The notes: generated by a model from the sequence alone, not told the origin. Numbered from the stretch's first letter, positions 27,968-36,677 are shown. The stretch is 64,000 nt of DNA from Arthrobacter sp. 18067 (GCF_902706295.1 NZ_CACSJJ010000001.1:372001-436000), one strand, 5' to 3'. Made by a program: numbers and translations.

Positions 27968-27980
27968 TTGGTTCAACCAA
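27968..27980. promoter_or_regulatory. palindrome in the cotH/DJ-1 divergent promoter region
   Basis: TTGGTT-C-AACCAA is a perfect dyad, flanked by GGAAT and ATTCC which extend the symmetry. It lies 26 bases upstream of the CotH-like gene and 100 bases upstream of the DJ-1-like gene. An operator is possible; the binding protein is unknown. Confidence 0.3.
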
Positions 27981-28079
27981 CGATTCCCGTAGCACCTGTG
28001 CGCATACTGTGCCTGATCCATGCTGCACGTGTGCAAATGGCGGGGGCGTAGGGTGGAAGGTGGACGAAAGGAGCACCTC

Positions 28080-28859
28080 ATGAAGAAAATCCTCATGGTA
28101 CTAACCAGCGTTTCCGAGCTCGGCGATACGGGAGAGAAGACCGGCTACAACGTAGCCGAAGCTGCGCATCCCTGGAAGGTCTTCAAAGATTCAGGCCACT
28201 TCGTCGATTTTGCTTCCATTAAGGGCGGCCAGCCTCCGCGCGATGAAGTGGACCCCGATGATCCCATCCAGGTTGCCTTTACGACGGACGAGACAACACG
28301 CGCCGGGCTCTACAACACTGCCCGCGTGGATGTCATCGACCCCGGGCAGTACGACGCCGTCTACCTCGTTGGAGGCCACGGCACCATGTGGGACTTCCCG
28401 GACAGCGAAGGCCTGCAGAACCTCGTAGCCAGTGTCTACAACGCCGGCGGCCTGGTGGGCGCGGTCTGTCACGGGCCGGCAGGCCTGTTGAACGTGGAAT
28501 TGGAGAACGGATTCCGACTGGTCGAAGGCAGGGACATTGCGGCGTTCACCAATGACGAGGAAGTGGCAGCGGGGAAAGACAAGGTCATCCCGTTCTTCCT
28601 GGCAGACCGCCTTGAGGAACAGGGAGCACACCATGTCTCCGCCGGCGTCTTCGAAGAGAAGGTGGTGGTGGACGATCGGCTGGTGACCGGCCAGAACCCT
28701 GCCTCAGCAGCCGGGGTGGCCAAGGAAATGGAGAAGCTTTTCGCCGAAGTAATCCACCAGGAAAAGGCCGAGGAGCAGCACGAGGCTGAGGCTTTGCGGG
28801 CAGAGAAGGACGCCGGGAAAACTGCCCGGAAGCAGGCAGCGGCAGACGCCGAACACTAG
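28080..28859 (+). CDS. DJ-1/PfpI family protein (class I glutamine amidotransferase-like)
   Basis: A 259-residue member of the DJ-1/PfpI superfamily, closest in pattern to the Hsp31/HchA-like group: an N-terminal VLTSVSELGDTGEKTGYNVAEAAHP (>20 avoided: key parts are G-x-K-T-G and E-x-A-x-P), YLVGGHGTMWDFP, and the nucleophile elbow AVCHGPAGL with its cysteine and adjacent histidine. Members act as glyoxalase III/deglycase or chaperones against carbonyl stress. The last 35 residues are a charged Ala/Glu/Lys-rich tail. AAAGGAG lies about seven bases before the ATG. Confidence 0.85.
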   Translation: MKKILMVLTSVSELGDTGEKTGYNVAEAAHPWKVFKDSGHFVDFASIKGGQPPRDEVDPDDPIQVAFTTDETTRAGLYNTARVDVIDPGQYDAVYLVGGHGTMWDFPDSEGLQNLVASVYNAGGLVGAVCHGPAGLLNVELENGFRLVEGRDIAAFTNDEEVAAGKDKVIPFFLADRLEEQGAHHVSAGVFEEKVVVDDRLVTGQNPASAAGVAKEMEKLFAEVIHQEKAEEQHEAEALRAEKDAGKTARKQAAADAEH

Positions 28860-28902
28860 TGTCCAGCTGTGGGTAGCCACCCATCAGAAGGAGATGAAGG
28901 CA

Positions 28903-29514
28903 ATGTCCACCATCACTGTTTTCGAGAGTGTCACCCTCGACGGCGTTATGCAGGGTCCCGGCCGCGCCGACGAAGACACGCGCAATGGGTTTGCCCACGG
29001 AGGGTGGGCCGACGGATACCAGGACGAAGTATCGATGAAGTACGCCGGCGAGGGAATGAGTACTGGAGGCGGACTCCTGTTTGGCCACCGCACCTACGAC
29101 GACGTACTGGGATACTGGACGTCCGTCGGCTCCAACCCGTTCGTCGACGTCCTGGTGGGCTCGGACAAGTTCATCGCCTCGCGCAGCGCTGACAGCGAAC
29201 TGCCCTACCCGAACAGCGAACTCCTCGTCGGGGATGCCGTATCGACAGTGGCCTTGCTCAAGAACCGGTACCCCCGCGACCTCATGATCATGGGGAGCGG
29301 TAACCTGGTTCGACAACTCCACGCCGCAGGCCTGATCGATCGGTACACACTTTTGGTGCACCCCATCGTACTCGGAGCAGGAACCCGCCTCTTCCCGGAT
29401 GGAACGCGTACCGACCTGAAGCTGGAACGCAGCATCCCCACTTCCACCGGCGTGATCATTTCCGAATACAGCGTCAGGCCGGTGTGGATAAACCCCACTC
29501 CGGCCGGGGCATAG
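28903..29514 (+). CDS. RibD C-terminal/dihydrofolate reductase-like protein
   Basis: A 203-residue single-domain protein of the RibD_C/DHFR-like superfamily: the N-terminal TVFESVTLDGVMQGPGRADED, central FGHRTYDDVLGYW, and C-terminal DLMIMGSGNLVRQLHAAGL then HPIVLGAGTRLFPDG. Such proteins are predicted NAD(P)H-dependent reductases of unknown substrate. The ATG at 28903 is nine bases after AAGGAG; an earlier ATG abuts that site. Lies 40 bases downstream of the DJ-1-like gene on the same strand, so a two-gene transcript is likely. Confidence 0.85.
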   Translation: MSTITVFESVTLDGVMQGPGRADEDTRNGFAHGGWADGYQDEVSMKYAGEGMSTGGGLLFGHRTYDDVLGYWTSVGSNPFVDVLVGSDKFIASRSADSELPYPNSELLVGDAVSTVALLKNRYPRDLMIMGSGNLVRQLHAAGLIDRYTLLVHPIVLGAGTRLFPDGTRTDLKLERSIPTSTGVIISEYSVRPVWINPTPAGA

Positions 29515-29532
29515 TTCGGGACGCTCTCCTTT

Positions 29533-30444
29533 CTACGGGACCGCTACGGTACCGGTCTGGATGCCACCTTCACGGTGGGTCTGGACTGACTGAAGAAACA
29601 GCGGGATCAAGGGGTTTTGGGCCTCGAGGAGCCAAGCAGTCCCGATGCTCCAACTGGCGGAGTCGAGGCCTATGGGGATAAGTTGCACACCGTCGGGAAC
29701 GATAGCCGAGGCGCTGGCGGGCACCACCGACGATCCAGCTCCTGCAGCGACGAGGGCCAATACTGTCAGCAAGTCCGAGGTCTGGTACATGGTGGCTGGG
29801 CTGCACCCCAGATCGGAGAACAGTTTGCTGGTTTGAGCGGTTAAACCAGGACCTCGGGCCGGAACAAGGCGAATCAAAGGACGGTCCTGGAGCCACGTCC
29901 GCAAACTTCTGCGATCGGGCTCAGGAATCTTTTCGCCGGTTGGGACAGCGAGGGCAAGCCGGTCCCGACGAACAACCCGCGTGGCAATGTCCGTCGGAGC
30001 TGGAAGACGGACGAATCCAATGCCTAGAGAACCGTTGCGGATGGCGGCGAACTGCGCGGACGAGGACATGTCTTCGAGCCTGATATCAATCCGGGGGTAA
30101 CTGGTCCTGAACGTGGCGACCGCCCGCGGGGCTACGTCGATCGCCGACATCCCAAACCCCACGTTGAGCACACCTTCAGCGCCCGTCGCCACGCGCTCCA
30201 TTCGCTGGGCCAGGGCGTCTGCCCTGCGCACCAGGTCAACCGAATCGACCAGCAACGCCTCACCCGCCGGGGTCAGCGCTGCACCGTGCCGTCCACGGTA
30301 GAACAGTGTGGTTCCTGCCTGCCGTTCCAGGACTTGGATCTGTTTTGTGAGGGCGGATTGGGTAGTCAACAGCGCCTTGGCAGCGGCACCGAAGTTCCGG
30401 TTTTCGGCGACCGCGATAAACGAGCGCAACAGGCGAAGTTCCAT
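29533..30444 (-). CDS. LysR-family transcriptional regulator
   Basis: A 303-residue LTTR with the N-terminal winged helix (MELRLLRSFIAVAENRNF, LTTQSALTKQIQVLERQ, LFYRGRHGAALTPAGEALL) and a periplasmic-binding-like effector domain. It is divergent from the nitrilase gene and probably controls the nitrilase-aminotransferase-dehydrogenase group; the intergenic region has an LTTR-type T-N11-A dyad. It is convergent with the RibD-like gene, with only 18 bases between stops. Confidence 0.9.
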   Translation of the reverse strand: MELRLLRSFIAVAENRNFGAAAKALLTTQSALTKQIQVLERQAGTTLFYRGRHGAALTPAGEALLVDSVDLVRRADALAQRMERVATGAEGVLNVGFGMSAIDVAPRAVATFRTSYPRIDIRLEDMSSSAQFAAIRNGSLGIGFVRLPAPTDIATRVVRRDRLALAVPTGEKIPEPDRRSLRTWLQDRPLIRLVPARGPGLTAQTSKLFSDLGCSPATMYQTSDLLTVLALVAAGAGSSVVPASASAIVPDGVQLIPIGLDSASWSIGTAWLLEAQNPLIPLFLQSVQTHREGGIQTGTVAVP

Positions 30445-30508
30445 TCCACAATGCTATCGAAGACGCGTTACGCATTCCTCCAGTTGATGTGACAGTCCCT
30501 CACTAAGT

Positions 30509-30523
30509 ATTCCTCAATGGAAT
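30509..30523. promoter_or_regulatory. LysR-type box upstream of the nitrilase gene
   Basis: ATTCC-TCAAT-GGAAT is a perfect dyad fitting the T-N11-A rule of LysR-type regulators. It lies 65 bases from the LysR gene start and 77 bases upstream of the nitrilase start. A further ATTCCTC half site occurs 36 bases toward the LysR gene. Confidence 0.5.
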
Positions 30524-30599
30524 CAAATACGGTCAAATATTCATTGGACAGCATGTATCACTACCGCCAGCATTGGAGGGTCACAACCAAGGAGACCCA

Positions 30600-31658
30600 A
30601 TGCCCAACGATTCACAGCCAATCCTCCGCGCCTCAACGGTGCAGTTCGAAGCGGTCCCGGACCGACCGGACCTCAATCTCGAGACCATCCGTCGGCTGGC
30701 AACCATGGCGAGCAAAGACGGAACACAACTGGTGGTGTTCCCGGAAATGTGCCTGCTCGGCTACTGGCACCTTCGCAGGCAAACAACCAAGCGATTGGAG
30801 GAGCTTGCCGAGGCCACGGACGGCCCGAACATCCAGGCGGTCCGCAGGCTCGCCCGCTATTTGGGGGTGGGCATCGGCGTCGGCTACTTGGAGGCCGGTG
30901 GTGACGGCAAACTCTACAACTCCTACACGGTTTGCCTTCCGGACGGAGCCCACCATACACACCGGAAAATCCATGCTTTCGAACACGAGGCCATCGAAAG
31001 CGGCTCACAATTCACAGTGTTTGACACCCCATGGGGAGTCAAGATCGGAATCCTGATTTGCTGGGACAACAACCTCGTCGAAAACGTCCGCGCAACCGCA
31101 CTGCTCGGCGCGACAGTTCTGCTGGCACCTCACCAAACCGGTGGAACGGACTCCCCAAGCCCCCGCGGCATGAAGCCAATCCCGGCCGCGCTGTGGGAAA
31201 ACCGGACAGCAGATCCCGCAGCGATCCAAGACGCATTCCGGGGACCCCACGGCCGCGAATGGCTCATGCGCTGGCTACCGGCCCGGGCACACGACAACGG
31301 AATCTTCATCCTCTTCAGCAACGGCGTTGGTCCCGACGACAACGAGATCCGCACAGGCAATGCGATGATCATCGACCCTTACGGGTCAATTGTCGCCGAA
31401 ACCTGGGTGGCTGACGAAGCGATTGTCACCGCCGATCTCGACCTCAGCCTCATACCCCTGTCAACCGGGCGTCGATGGATCCGGGGGCGCCGACCAGAAC
31501 TCTACGGCCTTCTGACCCAACGGCAGGGCCATGAGTTTGATGCCCGCGCCGCACGCTTCTCGCCGGACCCGGTCAACCTTCAACAAGGGCATACCGAGAT
31601 GCTCCGACATGCTGATGTCACTCCACCCAGCGCGTCACATCCACCTTTGATATATTAG
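30600..31658 (+). CDS. nitrilase-superfamily carbon-nitrogen hydrolase
   Basis: A 352-residue CN hydrolase with the full catalytic set: Glu49 in VVFPEMCLLGYW, Lys123 in THRKIHAFE, and Cys154 in GILICWDNN. It should hydrolyse an amide, nitrile or carbamoyl compound in the cytoplasm. It is longer than omega-amidases (about 275 residues) because of an insert around residues 180-215 and a C-terminal tail, so an aliphatic amidase or N-carbamoyl amino acid hydrolase role is equally possible. AAGGAG is six bases before the ATG at 30600. First gene of the LysR-linked group, followed by an aminotransferase. Confidence 0.85.
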   Translation: MPNDSQPILRASTVQFEAVPDRPDLNLETIRRLATMASKDGTQLVVFPEMCLLGYWHLRRQTTKRLEELAEATDGPNIQAVRRLARYLGVGIGVGYLEAGGDGKLYNSYTVCLPDGAHHTHRKIHAFEHEAIESGSQFTVFDTPWGVKIGILICWDNNLVENVRATALLGATVLLAPHQTGGTDSPSPRGMKPIPAALWENRTADPAAIQDAFRGPHGREWLMRWLPARAHDNGIFILFSNGVGPDDNEIRTGNAMIIDPYGSIVAETWVADEAIVTADLDLSLIPLSTGRRWIRGRRPELYGLLTQRQGHEFDARAARFSPDPVNLQQGHTEMLRHADVTPPSASHPPLIY

Positions 31659-31692
31659 TTAAGTATTAGATGTCTATGAATGACTCTTAACT
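31657..31692. promoter_or_regulatory. AT-rich inverted repeat between nitrilase and aminotransferase genes
   Basis: AGTTAAG and CTTAACT are perfect 7-base arms separated by 22 AT-rich bases. The left arm begins inside the nitrilase stop codon; the right arm ends 18 bases before the aminotransferase ATG. It could be a promoter/operator for an internal transcript; as an RNA stem it would be weak. Confidence 0.3.
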
Positions 31693-31710
31693 CAACGAGG
31701 AGTACACAGC

Positions 31711-32910
31711 ATGCAGCAACTCGCGCATCGACTCGAACGGCTCGGCACCGAAACTGCCTTCAGCGTCGCCCAAGCCGCCGCGGCCTGGAAAGCGAAGGGG
31801 AACCTGGTCTACCCCTTCCACCTCGGCGACATCAACATCCCGACCGCCCCACATATCGTCGAAGCAATGACCAAGGCAATCGCTGACGGCTACACGGGTT
31901 ACTGCCCCGGCCCCGGTATCCCCCAGCTTCGCGAAGCCCTCGCCGAAGACCTCGGCTCCCGTCGAGGCATCAGCCTGTCTCCCGACAACGTCGTGGTCAT
32001 GACGGGCGGCAAGCCGGTAATCACGAAGTTCCTGCAGGCGGTCATGAATCCCGGGCAGGAGGTGCTCTACCCGAATCCCGGCTTCCCGATCTACGAGTCG
32101 CAGATCGAATACCTCGGAGGCACGGCCGTGCCGTACCGCTATATCCCCACAAGCCAGGGCTTCTCCATCGACCTCGACCAGGTACGCGCGTCCATCACTC
32201 CGAACACCGTTGCAATCATTTACAACGACCTGCAGAACCCCATCTCCGCGGAATCCACTGCGGCTGAGCGTGAGGCCATCGCTCAGCTCGCCCAGGAACA
32301 CAACCTCTGGGTGCTCTCTGACGAGGCTTACTTCGAGACCCGCTACGAGGGCGTCTCCAGCTCGATCGCTTCGATCCCAGGCATGGCCGAACGCACCGTT
32401 ATCCTCTACACCTTCAGCAAGAAGTTTGCCATGACCGGTTCTCGCCTTGGCTGTGCGGTCGCGCCCCTTGAGATCGCCAAAGTGCTCAGCACGCTCAACA
32501 CCAACGACGAGTCATGCACCACCCACTACGTGCAGTGGGCGGGCATCGAAGCACTTCGCGGAACCCAGGAACCCGTCCAGCAGATGCTCGATATCCTGCG
32601 TGAGCGCCGGGATGCGGCGTGCGAGCTCGTGAACTCCGTCCCCGGCATGCACGTCGCGGTACCTCAATCGACGTTCTACCTGTTCCCGGACGTCACCGAC
32701 GTCATGGCGAAAATGGGGTACACGGCAGTGGGCGACTTCGCCTCCGACGCGCTGTACAAAACCGGCGTCTCCTTCTGCACCCGCGAGCACTTCGGCCGAC
32801 GCCAGCCAGGCGAAGAGAGGCAATACATCCGGCTCGCCTACTCGGGCATCGACGTCGCCGACATCCGCGACGGCCTCGGCCGCCTGCGCGATTGGATCGT
32901 GACCGCATGA
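31711..32910 (+). CDS. PLP-dependent aminotransferase, class I/II
   Basis: A 399-residue fold-type I aminotransferase: the glycine-rich PGPGIPQLREALAEDL region, YNDLQNPIS in place of NNPxNPTG, SDEAYFETRYEG, and the PLP Schiff-base lysine in YTFSKKFAMTGSRLG. It should move an amino group between an amino acid and a 2-oxo acid; the substrate is unknown. GAGGAG precedes the ATG. Its stop overlaps the start of the D-2-hydroxyacid dehydrogenase gene (ATGA), so the two enzymes probably act in sequence: transamination to an oxo acid and reduction to a hydroxy acid. Confidence 0.88.
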   Translation: MQQLAHRLERLGTETAFSVAQAAAAWKAKGNLVYPFHLGDINIPTAPHIVEAMTKAIADGYTGYCPGPGIPQLREALAEDLGSRRGISLSPDNVVVMTGGKPVITKFLQAVMNPGQEVLYPNPGFPIYESQIEYLGGTAVPYRYIPTSQGFSIDLDQVRASITPNTVAIIYNDLQNPISAESTAAEREAIAQLAQEHNLWVLSDEAYFETRYEGVSSSIASIPGMAERTVILYTFSKKFAMTGSRLGCAVAPLEIAKVLSTLNTNDESCTTHYVQWAGIEALRGTQEPVQQMLDILRERRDAACELVNSVPGMHVAVPQSTFYLFPDVTDVMAKMGYTAVGDFASDALYKTGVSFCTREHFGRRQPGEERQYIRLAYSGIDVADIRDGLGRLRDWIVTA

Positions 32911-33866
32911 GCCGCGTCGTCGTTACGGGACGCATCCCCGACGCTGCGATTGAAAAGCTTCGCGCTGAGCATGAGGTAGACGCCTGGACAGGCCCGGAGG
33001 CCATCAGCCGCGAAGAGCTCCTGCGCAGGGTCGCCGGCGCCGATGCGATCGTGAGCCTGCTCACCGAACGCGTCGACGCCGAACTGCTCGACGCCGCTGG
33101 CCCGCAGCTCAAAGTCGTGGCGAACGTCGCCGTCGGCTATGACAACATCGACGTGCCCGCCTGCACCGAACGGGGCATCGTGGCCACCAATACGCCGGGC
33201 GTGCTCACGGAAGCCACGGCCGACATCGCGTTCGGTCTCATTCTCATGGCAACCAGGCGGCTTGGCGAGGGTGAACGGCTCATCCGCTCCGGGCAGCCTT
33301 GGAAGTGGGGCATGTTCTTCCTGCTCGGGTCCAGCCTGCAGGGCAAGACACTTGGCATCGTGGGTATGGGCGGCATCGGCCAGGCGACGGCTCGTCGGGC
33401 CAAGGCCTTCGGCATGGACGTCGTCTACCAGTCCCGCAGCGGGATCGATCCCAAGATCGCTGCCGAACTGGATGCACAACGCGTCGATCTGGACGAGTTG
33501 CTGGCCGTTTCCGACGTCGTATCCCTGCACTGCCCCTACGGTCCCGCCACTCATCACCTGATCGGGGCCGAACAACTCGCGGCAATGAAGAACTCGGCGT
33601 TTCTGGTCAACACCGCGCGCGGACCCATCGTCGATGAAGATGCCTTGGCGGCAGCACTCCGGGAGGGTGCAATCGCAGGAGCCGGACTTGACGTCTACGA
33701 GCACGAGCCCCGCGTACATCCCGGCCTTTTGGAGTTGGACAATGTTGCGCTGCTGCCACACCTTGGCTCGGCCACGGTGGAGACGCGCACCGCCATGGCG
33801 ATGCTCGCAGCCGACAACGCCCTCGCGGTGCTCAGCGGGGAACAACCACCCGCAGCCATCTCGTAG
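32907..33866 (+). CDS. D-2-hydroxyacid dehydrogenase (glyoxylate/hydroxypyruvate reductase-like)
   Basis: A 319-residue NAD(P)-dependent dehydrogenase: VANVAVGYDNID, the Rossmann motif GIVGMGGIGQATARRAKAFG, the catalytic Arg in NTARGPIVDEDAL, the Glu in YEHEPRVHP and the His in LPHLGSATVETR. This is the complete triad of the GhrB/GyaR-like group, which reduces 2-oxo acids to D-2-hydroxy acids. It overlaps the aminotransferase by four bases and a strong hairpin follows its stop. Confidence 0.9.
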   Translation: MSRVVVTGRIPDAAIEKLRAEHEVDAWTGPEAISREELLRRVAGADAIVSLLTERVDAELLDAAGPQLKVVANVAVGYDNIDVPACTERGIVATNTPGVLTEATADIAFGLILMATRRLGEGERLIRSGQPWKWGMFFLLGSSLQGKTLGIVGMGGIGQATARRAKAFGMDVVYQSRSGIDPKIAAELDAQRVDLDELLAVSDVVSLHCPYGPATHHLIGAEQLAAMKNSAFLVNTARGPIVDEDALAAALREGAIAGAGLDVYEHEPRVHPGLLELDNVALLPHLGSATVETRTAMAMLAADNALAVLSGEQPPAAIS

Positions 33867-33894
33867 GGCATGATCTGGAGCATTGATTCGTTTG

Positions 33895-33923
33895 GGGGCG
33901 TACGCGTTTCGCGGACGCCCCCG
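33895..33923 (+). terminator. strong hairpin after the dehydrogenase gene
   Basis: GGGGGCGT pairs with ACGCCCCC, and inside it CGCG pairs with CGCG around a TTT loop, leaving one A-G mismatch. It begins 29 bases after the dehydrogenase stop. It lacks a T-tract, as is common for actinobacterial terminators. Confidence 0.6.
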
Positions 33924-34079
33924 GCAGCTCTCCTGTATGGCACGAAATACTGCAGGGGAAACTACTGGCGGGTTGGTCTGTTCGTAGCCGATCAATTTCA
34001 TCCTGGAGTACAGTCGAGCCATCACTCAACCGCAGGTAATCTGCAGCACCGCAGACTACCTTCCACGCGAGGAACAGAC

Positions 34080-34643
34080 ATGGGCAAAGTAGCCTGGGGA
34101 TTCACATGCTCCATCGACGGTTTCATCGCTGGGCCTGGACACGACATGAGCTGGTTATCCGATGCCGAACCACTCAACGACGGCACCACGGAGCGGATGG
34201 CGGGCGAGGTCGCGGTGATCATTTCCGGCAGGGACGGCTATGACGCCGCGAAAGCCCAACGGGACGACAGGGATCAGATGACCGCCGAGGCCTATGGCGG
34301 TGCCTGGTCCGGCACCGAGTTCATCCTCACCCACCGGCCGGAGGACATCGCCGACGACCCCACCATCATTGCGCTTAATTGCGACATCGTGGAGGCAGTC
34401 CGCCGCGCCCAGGAGATCGCAGGCGACAAGGACGTGCAGATCATCAGCGCCGACATCGCGCGCCAAGCACTGGAGCACGACCTCATCGACGAACTGCAGG
34501 TCTTCGTAGCACCAGTGTTCCTCGGCGACGGCACCCGGATCTTCGACGTCCCCGGAGGGCGCCGCTACGACTGGGAGCTCGACCAAATGTACGAGGGTGC
34601 CGAGCGTAGTTTTGGGCGGACTTACCGGCCGAAGCGGCGCTAG
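34080..34643 (+). CDS. RibD C-terminal/dihydrofolate reductase-like protein
   Basis: A 187-residue protein of the RibD_C/DHFR-like superfamily: WGFTCSIDGFIAGPGHDMSW at the N-terminus, IISGRDGYDAA, DVQIISADIARQALEHDLI, and VAPVFLGDGTRIFDVPGG. It is a second, divergent copy of the fold besides the one at 28.9 kb. Predicted reductase; substrate unknown. GAGGAA precedes the ATG. The 213 bases upstream contain the terminator of the preceding operon and presumably its own promoter. Confidence 0.85.
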   Translation: MGKVAWGFTCSIDGFIAGPGHDMSWLSDAEPLNDGTTERMAGEVAVIISGRDGYDAAKAQRDDRDQMTAEAYGGAWSGTEFILTHRPEDIADDPTIIALNCDIVEAVRRAQEIAGDKDVQIISADIARQALEHDLIDELQVFVAPVFLGDGTRIFDVPGGRRYDWELDQMYEGAERSFGRTYRPKRR

Positions 34644-34680
34644 CTTCAGCCGGCCGCGGGGTTCGTTGCTGTTCGCTCCA

Positions 34681-34714
34681 GGACACGCTGAAGCCACTCG
34701 GGGACACGCTGAAG
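34681..34714 (+). repeat. two copies of a 13-base direct repeat
   Basis: GGACACGCTGAAG occurs at 34681-34693 and 34702-34714, 21 bases apart, in the short region between two convergent genes. Two copies only; significance unknown. Confidence 0.5.
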
Positions 34715-34728
34715 GAGTGGGCACTCCT
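34713..34728. terminator. hairpin between convergent RibD-like and GH43 genes
   Basis: AGGAGTG and CACTCCT form a perfect 7-base dyad around GG, allowing a 6-base stem with a GGGC loop. Its right arm overlaps the GH43 stop. Candidate bidirectional terminator without a T-run. Confidence 0.4.
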
Positions 34729-36250
34729 AAACCTGATGGTCGTATTCGAAGCGCTTCATCACCACTCTCCCTCTTAAAGCTGACAGTCCGATGACTCGAC
34801 CAGTGAACCCGCCGGCGACCTCGGTCGAAAGATACCTACCATCAAGACTGGCGAGCGTCGTCAGCCGGCCCCGATCTCGAAAGGCTAGTGTGACTTCGTC
34901 GGGTCCGGTATTTTTACCCGGTTGGCCCGCCAAGGGCGAGTCGCTGCAGCTGATCACCAGCTGCAGCGGATCACTGGTCGGGCTGATCTCCGCCGTTGCC
35001 AGCACCTGCTGAAGTGGTCCGACTTGGGCGAGGACCCTGATTTGTGGTCCGGATGCCTCGATGGCATACCAGTGGGTGCCGTCGATCCTCAGGAGGAACC
35101 TGACTGCCGCGTCACCGGACAAGAGAACTGACGCGCGGGCACTCCACATAAGGCCGGGGACTCTGGTTGCAAGGATCGGAGCGCTGCCCGTGTTGCTCTG
35201 GCCTATGAGGAGTCCTGATGGACTGTGGGCTGTGAACGTGTCGGGGTCGTTGCCGGGAGAAATCCATCGATGGTGAAGGCCCTCGGAGGAGAAATCGTCG
35301 GTGAACGAAGAGTCGGCGGCGGGAACCTGATAACGGTCTTGATCGAACCGCGGCCACCCATCTTCCCAGGAAATACCCGCGACAAAGGTTTCCCGACCCA
35401 GGACGTGATAGCCGGGAACAACGCCGCGGGGACGCACACCGAGGTAGACCGCGGCCCAGTCGCCGTCGCTGGTTTCCACCAGGTCCGCGTGGCCGACGTT
35501 CTGGACGGGCGCTGCGGTGCTGCGATGACTGAGGATAGGGTTGGCCGAACAAGGCTCGAAGGGACCCTCGGGACTGCTGGCCCGGCTGATAGAGACCGCG
35601 TGCCCACGTTCAGTGCCACCCTCGGCCAACAGCAGATACCACCAACCGCCCACCTCGTACAGGTGCGGCCCCTCGGGGTAGGCGAGCCCCGTTCCCTGCC
35701 ACACCTTCTTCGGGGACTCCAAGAGGCGGCCGGCGTCCAGATCTAGACGCGCTTGGACTATCCCGGACTCATTCTCGGCAGGACCGAACCCCACCCAGGT
35801 AAGGTAGCAATTCCCCTCGCTGTCCCAGGCAATGTCCGGGTCGATCCCCAGTGTGCCCGGGATCTGAACAGGTTCACTCCATGGGCCGGCGGCCTCATTA
35901 GCCCGCAACAGCAAATGGCCGCCACCAAAGTCGCTCATGTTGGTGGTAACGAACCAGAATTCACCGTTGTGGTGTCTCAGAGTCGACCCGAAGATTCCGC
36001 CGGAGGATCGCCCGTCCCCAACAGCGAACTGACTCCTACGGGTGAGGATATTACCGATTTGCTCCCACGCCACCAGGTCCCTGCTGTGGAAGATCGGTGC
36101 GCCAGGGAAATACTCAAAGCTCGACGTCGACAGATAGTAGTCTTCGCCGACCCGGCAGATGGTGGGATCCGGATGAAAACCCGGAATGACCGGTGTGACG
36201 GCGGCAGAATTTGCCGCCTGCCGAACCTGCTCGACTGCAGTGTCAACCAA
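34727..36250 (-). CDS. GH43-family glycoside hydrolase (beta-xylosidase/arabinofuranosidase-like)
   Basis: A 507-residue enzyme with the five-bladed propeller of GH43: Asp in PGFHPDPTICRVGEDYY (base), Asp in GIDPDIAWD (pKa modulator) and Glu in YPEGPHLYEVGG (acid), then a C-terminal beta-sandwich domain of about 190 residues (DDFSSEGLHHRW onward). The SSFEYFPGAPIFHSRDL motif fits the beta-xylosidase subgroup. No signal peptide, so it should act on imported oligosaccharides. A perfect 8-base dyad lies just upstream and may be its operator. Monocistronic here. Confidence 0.87.
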   Translation of the reverse strand: MVDTAVEQVRQAANSAAVTPVIPGFHPDPTICRVGEDYYLSTSSFEYFPGAPIFHSRDLVAWEQIGNILTRRSQFAVGDGRSSGGIFGSTLRHHNGEFWFVTTNMSDFGGGHLLLRANEAAGPWSEPVQIPGTLGIDPDIAWDSEGNCYLTWVGFGPAENESGIVQARLDLDAGRLLESPKKVWQGTGLAYPEGPHLYEVGGWWYLLLAEGGTERGHAVSISRASSPEGPFEPCSANPILSHRSTAAPVQNVGHADLVETSDGDWAAVYLGVRPRGVVPGYHVLGRETFVAGISWEDGWPRFDQDRYQVPAADSSFTDDFSSEGLHHRWISPGNDPDTFTAHSPSGLLIGQSNTGSAPILATRVPGLMWSARASVLLSGDAAVRFLLRIDGTHWYAIEASGPQIRVLAQVGPLQQVLATAEISPTSDPLQLVISCSDSPLAGQPGKNTGPDEVTLAFRDRGRLTTLASLDGRYLSTEVAGGFTGRVIGLSALRGRVVMKRFEYDHQV

Positions 36251-36276
36251 AGGGGCTCCGTCCGTTGCTGGCTTTC

Positions 36277-36297
36277 ACTACCCGGTTAGCGGGTAGT
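36277..36297. promoter_or_regulatory. operator candidate upstream of the GH43 gene
   Basis: ACTACCCG-GTTAG-CGGGTAGT is a perfect 8-base dyad with a 5-base centre, ending 27 bases before the GH43 ATG, where a repressor would block the promoter. No regulator gene is adjacent. Confidence 0.45.
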
Positions 36298-36472
36298 AAG
36301 GAAATTCCAACCGTACGAGCTCTTGCGCGGCACTCGTATCCGCACTTTCACTGGTTGGAACGTCTATTCGCCTTCACAACAGCGGCCCAGCGGACGGCCA
36401 CGCCATCCAGCGTGGGAAGGTGGACTGACCCACTGACCGCCGCGGTGAGGGCGGTGCCGCGTTCACCGTGCC

Positions 36473-36571
36473 TTAGATCTGGTCTTTCAGCGCTGCCGTT
36501 CCGCTGCCATACAACTGCTCGTAGAAATCAGCGTAGGCGGTGTGGTGGGTCGGCTGGAACGTGGCCGTACC
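36473..36571 (-). pseudogene. possible 3' remnant of a lost gene
   Basis: A minus-strand frame ending in TAA at 36473 reads GTATFQPTHHTAYADFYEQL then YGSGTAALKDQI with strong G/C bias at third positions, as in real genes here. Upstream the bias weakens and no start with a ribosome binding site is found. The end resembles the YxxxY-containing C-terminus of FGGY sugar kinases, but this is only a loose likeness. Best read as the tail of a decayed gene; it may also be chance. Confidence 0.25.
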
Positions 36572-36677
36572 TTGGGCTGAACTGCATCCCATCCACAAGG
36601 GTGGCAGCTCCGAATCACTGATGGCGCGGCACACTGTGGCGCGCGGACAACATCAGCTACGTAATGGAGAAGATCCC

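Larger units (their letters stand above)
36251..36677. other. 427-base region between GH43 gene and the NRPS locus
   Basis: Holds the promoter side of the GH43 gene (dyad at 36277-36297), nested inverted repeats (TTCCAACC at 36305 with GGTTGGAA at 36353, and TACGAG with CTCGTA inside), a coding-like fragment on the minus strand (36473-36571), and the leader of the small secreted protein gene. I see no intact gene. Confidence 0.5.

Noticed and set aside
34681..34714. Direct repeat as a CRISPR or transposon footprint
   Set aside because: Only two 13-base copies in an intergenic gap, no spacer array, no transposase or terminal inverted repeats nearby.
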